The notes beneath the pieces were generated by a model. That model saw only the letters and a list, made by a program, of their open reading frames with translations, had not been told where the DNA came from and made no database searches. From the NCBI RefSeq assembly GCF_003939025.1, contig NZ_RQIH01000015.1, positions 62,001 through 126,000 on the forward strand: a stretch of 64,000 bases of DNA, in the 5' to 3' direction. The position numbers were made by a program, and so were the translations under genes. Shown one piece after another: positions 62,126 through 64,000 of this stretch. This stretch comes from Rhizobium sophoriradicis (GTDB taxonomy: Bacteria; Pseudomonadota; Alphaproteobacteria; Rhizobiales; Rhizobiaceae). The first letter of the stretch is position 1; each line of letters opens with the position of its first letter.

Positions 62126-62157
62126 ATATTTCGAAAACTTCCAAAATATCGAAATTA
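62126..62157. promoter_or_regulatory. Two TCGAAA-type putative operator sites upstream of the VOC gene
   Basis: ATATTTCGAAAAC (about 62126-62138) and ATATCGAAATTAT (about 62146-62158) lie 18 bp apart between the FAH stop and the VOC start. The same core occurs twice more in the FAH/GntR intergenic region. They are likely binding sites of the divergent GntR regulator. Confidence 0.5.
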
Positions 62158-62158
62158 T

Positions 62159-63004
62159 TTAGACGGTACCGGAATCGCTGATGACGGAGTTGCGCAATGT
62201 GCCAATGCCGCCGATCTCGACCTCCACCGTATCGCCTTCTGCAAGGAAGACCGGCGGGCTGCGAGTCGAGCCGAAGCCACTGGGCGTGCCCGTAACGATC
62301 ACGTCGCCAGGCTCCAGCAGTGTGAATTGGCTGAAATAGGAAATCAGCCAAGAGATGGAAAAGATCAGCCTGCTGGTATCATTGCTCTGACGCAACTCGC
62401 CGTTCACCCGTGTGCTGAGCGAAAGCCCCGTCGGATCCGGTATTTCATCCGCTGACACCATCCACGGCCCGAAGCCTGCAGTGCGGAAGAAGTTCTTACC
62501 CGGCGTGAATTGCGTTGAATGTTTTTGCCAGTCGCGCACGCTGCCATCGTTAAAGCAGCTATAGCCCGCCACATACGAAAGGGCGTCGGCCTCACTAACT
62601 CGACGGCCGGCCTTGCCGATGATAACGGCGAGCTCACCTTCATAGTCGAACTTTTCCGACAGGTCCGGCTTCAGCAAGGCTTCGCCATGGCCTGTTTGCG
62701 AAGCGGCAAAACGCGAGAAGGTCAGCGGATAGTCTGGTCTCTCCCCACCTTCGCCTCCGGATTCCCAATAGTTGGTCGCTACGCATAGGACCTTGGAGGG
62801 ATTGGGAATGACCGGGAGGTAGCGGATGTCGGCGACCGGATAGTCCGGGGTGAGGCCCGACTCCTTACCGAGACTTGCGGCATTGGCTGCAAGGTAGCTG
62901 GCAAGATCCGATAGTCCGCTGCGTTTTTTTAGATCGGTCACAGCGTCTCCAGTGACGCAACCGAAGCTGGCCTCCCCTCCATGCAAAAAGCTCAAATAAC
63001 GCAA
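62159..63004 (-). CDS. Fumarylacetoacetate hydrolase (FAH)-family enzyme
   Basis: A 281-residue FAH-fold enzyme. The metal ligands are the Glu residues in FDYEGELAVIIGK and the Asp in FNDGSVRDWQ; GKNFFRTAGFGPWMV and VIVTGTPSGFG are characteristic. FAH-family enzymes hydrolyse, hydrate or decarboxylate ring-fission products. The start is a TTG at 63004 with AGGAG at six bases; no ATG is available nearby. It is separated from the VOC gene by 112 bases that hold likely operator sites. Confidence 0.9.
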   Translation of the reverse strand: MRYLSFLHGGEASFGCVTGDAVTDLKKRSGLSDLASYLAANAASLGKESGLTPDYPVADIRYLPVIPNPSKVLCVATNYWESGGEGGERPDYPLTFSRFAASQTGHGEALLKPDLSEKFDYEGELAVIIGKAGRRVSEADALSYVAGYSCFNDGSVRDWQKHSTQFTPGKNFFRTAGFGPWMVSADEIPDPTGLSLSTRVNGELRQSNDTSRLIFSISWLISYFSQFTLLEPGDVIVTGTPSGFGSTRSPPVFLAEGDTVEVEIGGIGTLRNSVISDSGTV

Positions 63005-63017
63005 CGGAATCTCCTAT

Positions 63018-63148
63018 ATTTTCGAAAATTTGCTGATTATCGTAAACATGAGCGGTGTTGGTCTGACAAGCTTCAGGCAGACAAAAATATCAGCGATATT
63101 GATTTTTTTCGAAATTTTTCATATCTGAGGGACATGCATATGTGCATG
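63018..63148. promoter_or_regulatory. Divergent promoter region with three palindromic sites between FAH and GntR genes
   Basis: ATTTTCGAAAAT (63018-63029) is a perfect 12-bp palindrome. TTTCGAAA (63107-63114) is in an AT-rich stretch. CATGCA-TATG-TGCATG (63133-63148) is an inverted repeat close to the GntR start. The first two share the TTTCGAAA core with the sites upstream of the VOC gene. Confidence 0.5.
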
Positions 63149-63173
63149 CGGGACGGTTGAGCGGGAGCACGTT

Positions 63174-63905
63174 TTGGAAGATCGAAAAGCAGGTAGCGAG
63201 ACGCGGGCCGGCGACGTGCTGCAGCGCATGCGCCTGGACATCATCAACTGCGCATTAAAACCAGGGGAGAAACTTCGGTTCGAAGCCCTGCGCACCAGGT
63301 ACGCAGTCAGTTTTTCGACGTTGCGCGAGGCTCTTTCGCGCCTTGCTGCGGAAAATCTCGTTATTGCCGAAGGGCAGCGCGGCTTTGTAGTCGCGCCGGT
63401 TTCCATTGCCGATCTAAATGATCTGACAAACGTCCGCATTTTGATTGAGCGCGAATCGCTTTCAAAATCGATCCGGGGCGGCGATGACCGCTGGGAAGCC
63501 AATATTCTCGCCACGTATCATCGCATGGACAAGTTGCAGCAGCGGTTGGGGCCCGAATACTACCTGTCCGAGGAATGGAGCGCCGTGCATGGCGAATTTC
63601 ATTATTCGCTGGTTTCGGCCTGTGGATCGCCTGTACTCCTGGAGATAAGAAGCAAGCTTTTCGAACGGGCGCATCGCTATCGGCGGATGTCCTCGCAGTT
63701 CCGACCGTACTGGCGAGAGAAAGCGGCCGAGCACAAGATGATCGTCGACGCGACACTTGATCGCAACGAGGAAAAGGCGCTCGCGCTGATAGACCAGCAT
63801 ATCCGCGAAACAAGCGAAAACGTCATAGAACATGCCGGGCACCTGTTCCCCGACCTGAAGACCGTTCCGCCCAAAAAGCGAAAGTCGCTTACTGCTGCCG
63901 AATGA
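63174..63905 (+). CDS. GntR-family (FCD) regulator of the ring-cleavage operon
   Basis: A 243-residue regulator with a winged helix (LRFEALRTRYAVSFSTLREALSRL) and a C-terminal FCD domain. The start is a TTG at 63174, which has GGGAG at seven bases; no ATG fits. It is divergent from the FAH gene, so it most likely controls the FAH and VOC-hydrolase-Ldh2 genes. Beyond its stop the remaining 95 bases hold no gene I can support. Confidence 0.9.
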   Translation: MEDRKAGSETRAGDVLQRMRLDIINCALKPGEKLRFEALRTRYAVSFSTLREALSRLAAENLVIAEGQRGFVVAPVSIADLNDLTNVRILIERESLSKSIRGGDDRWEANILATYHRMDKLQQRLGPEYYLSEEWSAVHGEFHYSLVSACGSPVLLEIRSKLFERAHRYRRMSSQFRPYWREKAAEHKMIVDATLDRNEEKALALIDQHIRETSENVIEHAGHLFPDLKTVPPKKRKSLTAAE

Positions 63906-64000
63906 GGCGATTGTCAGCTCGAGCACCTTGCGCGTAGCGTTGAACCGCTTATTCAACACGACGCCGCTCCGCTCGTAACATCCTGTATTAACACCACAAT

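Noticed and set aside
1..64000. tRNA, rRNA, CRISPR arrays, riboswitches, phage genes
   Set aside because: I looked for conserved tRNA arms, repeat-spacer patterns and phage structural genes and saw none; short RNA genes could be missed by eye.

Overview
The window is GC-rich, tightly packed accessory DNA from an alphaproteobacterium, most likely a Rhizobium/Agrobacterium-type soil bacterium. This rests on gene content: rhizopine-type mocD/mocE genes, a gra cluster whose order matches the gamma-resorcylate pathway I recall from Rhizobium sp. MTP-10005, three complete solute ABC transporters or transporter sets, many GntR/LacI/AraC regulators and DUF1127. No rRNA, tRNA, CRISPR array or core housekeeping operon was seen, so it looks like a large plasmid, chromid or chromosomal catabolic region.

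Layout. 1-6765: a minus-strand operon with a mocD-like di-iron oxygenase, a mocE Rieske ferredoxin, a PanB-like enzyme and a sugar-type ABC transporter, divergent from a frameshifted LacI regulator. 6853-14218: a five-gene, translationally coupled operon (SWIM zinc finger, DUF5691-like, MoxR AAA+ ATPase, DUF5682-like, VWA/CoxE-like), the best candidate for a poorly described system. 14235-19518: azlCD with an AraC regulator flanked by a repeated putative operator, a membrane GGDEF-EAL protein, and a divergent methyltransferase. 19652-25413: a transport/catabolism operon (DapA-family aldolase, GntR, binding protein, two permeases, PfkB kinase) with no ATPase gene of its own. 25692-30323: an ECF sigma factor, a Tat-exported ferritin-like protein, an SDR-DoxX fusion, a DUF2269 protein and a small zinc-ribbon protein. 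30531-32099: a BCCT osmolyte carrier.

32923-39827: the gamma-resorcylate/resorcinol pathway (MFS permease, MarR regulator, then graDAFCB). Gamma-resorcylate is decarboxylated to resorcinol, hydroxylated to hydroxyquinol, ring-opened to maleylacetate and reduced to beta-ketoadipate. A TTGCA-N2-TGCAA palindrome lies on both sides of the marR gene. 40164-51407: a second catabolic island with a complete ABC transporter, an RraA-like protein and four different enolase-superfamily acid-sugar dehydratase-like genes around a GntR regulator.

51610-54683: a complete IS66-family element with an exact 8-bp target duplication that carries an Imm26-like passenger gene. 54705-59057: an AraC regulator, DUF1127, a methyltransferase, a PIN/Phd toxin-antitoxin pair with a perfect 22-bp palindrome at its promoter, a stand-alone ClpP paralogue, and an ArsR/SRPBCC pair. 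59183-63905: an extradiol-type ring-cleavage operon (VOC dioxygenase, alpha/beta hydrolase, FAH-family enzyme, Ldh2-family dehydrogenase) with a divergent GntR regulator and repeated TTTCGAAA-type sites.
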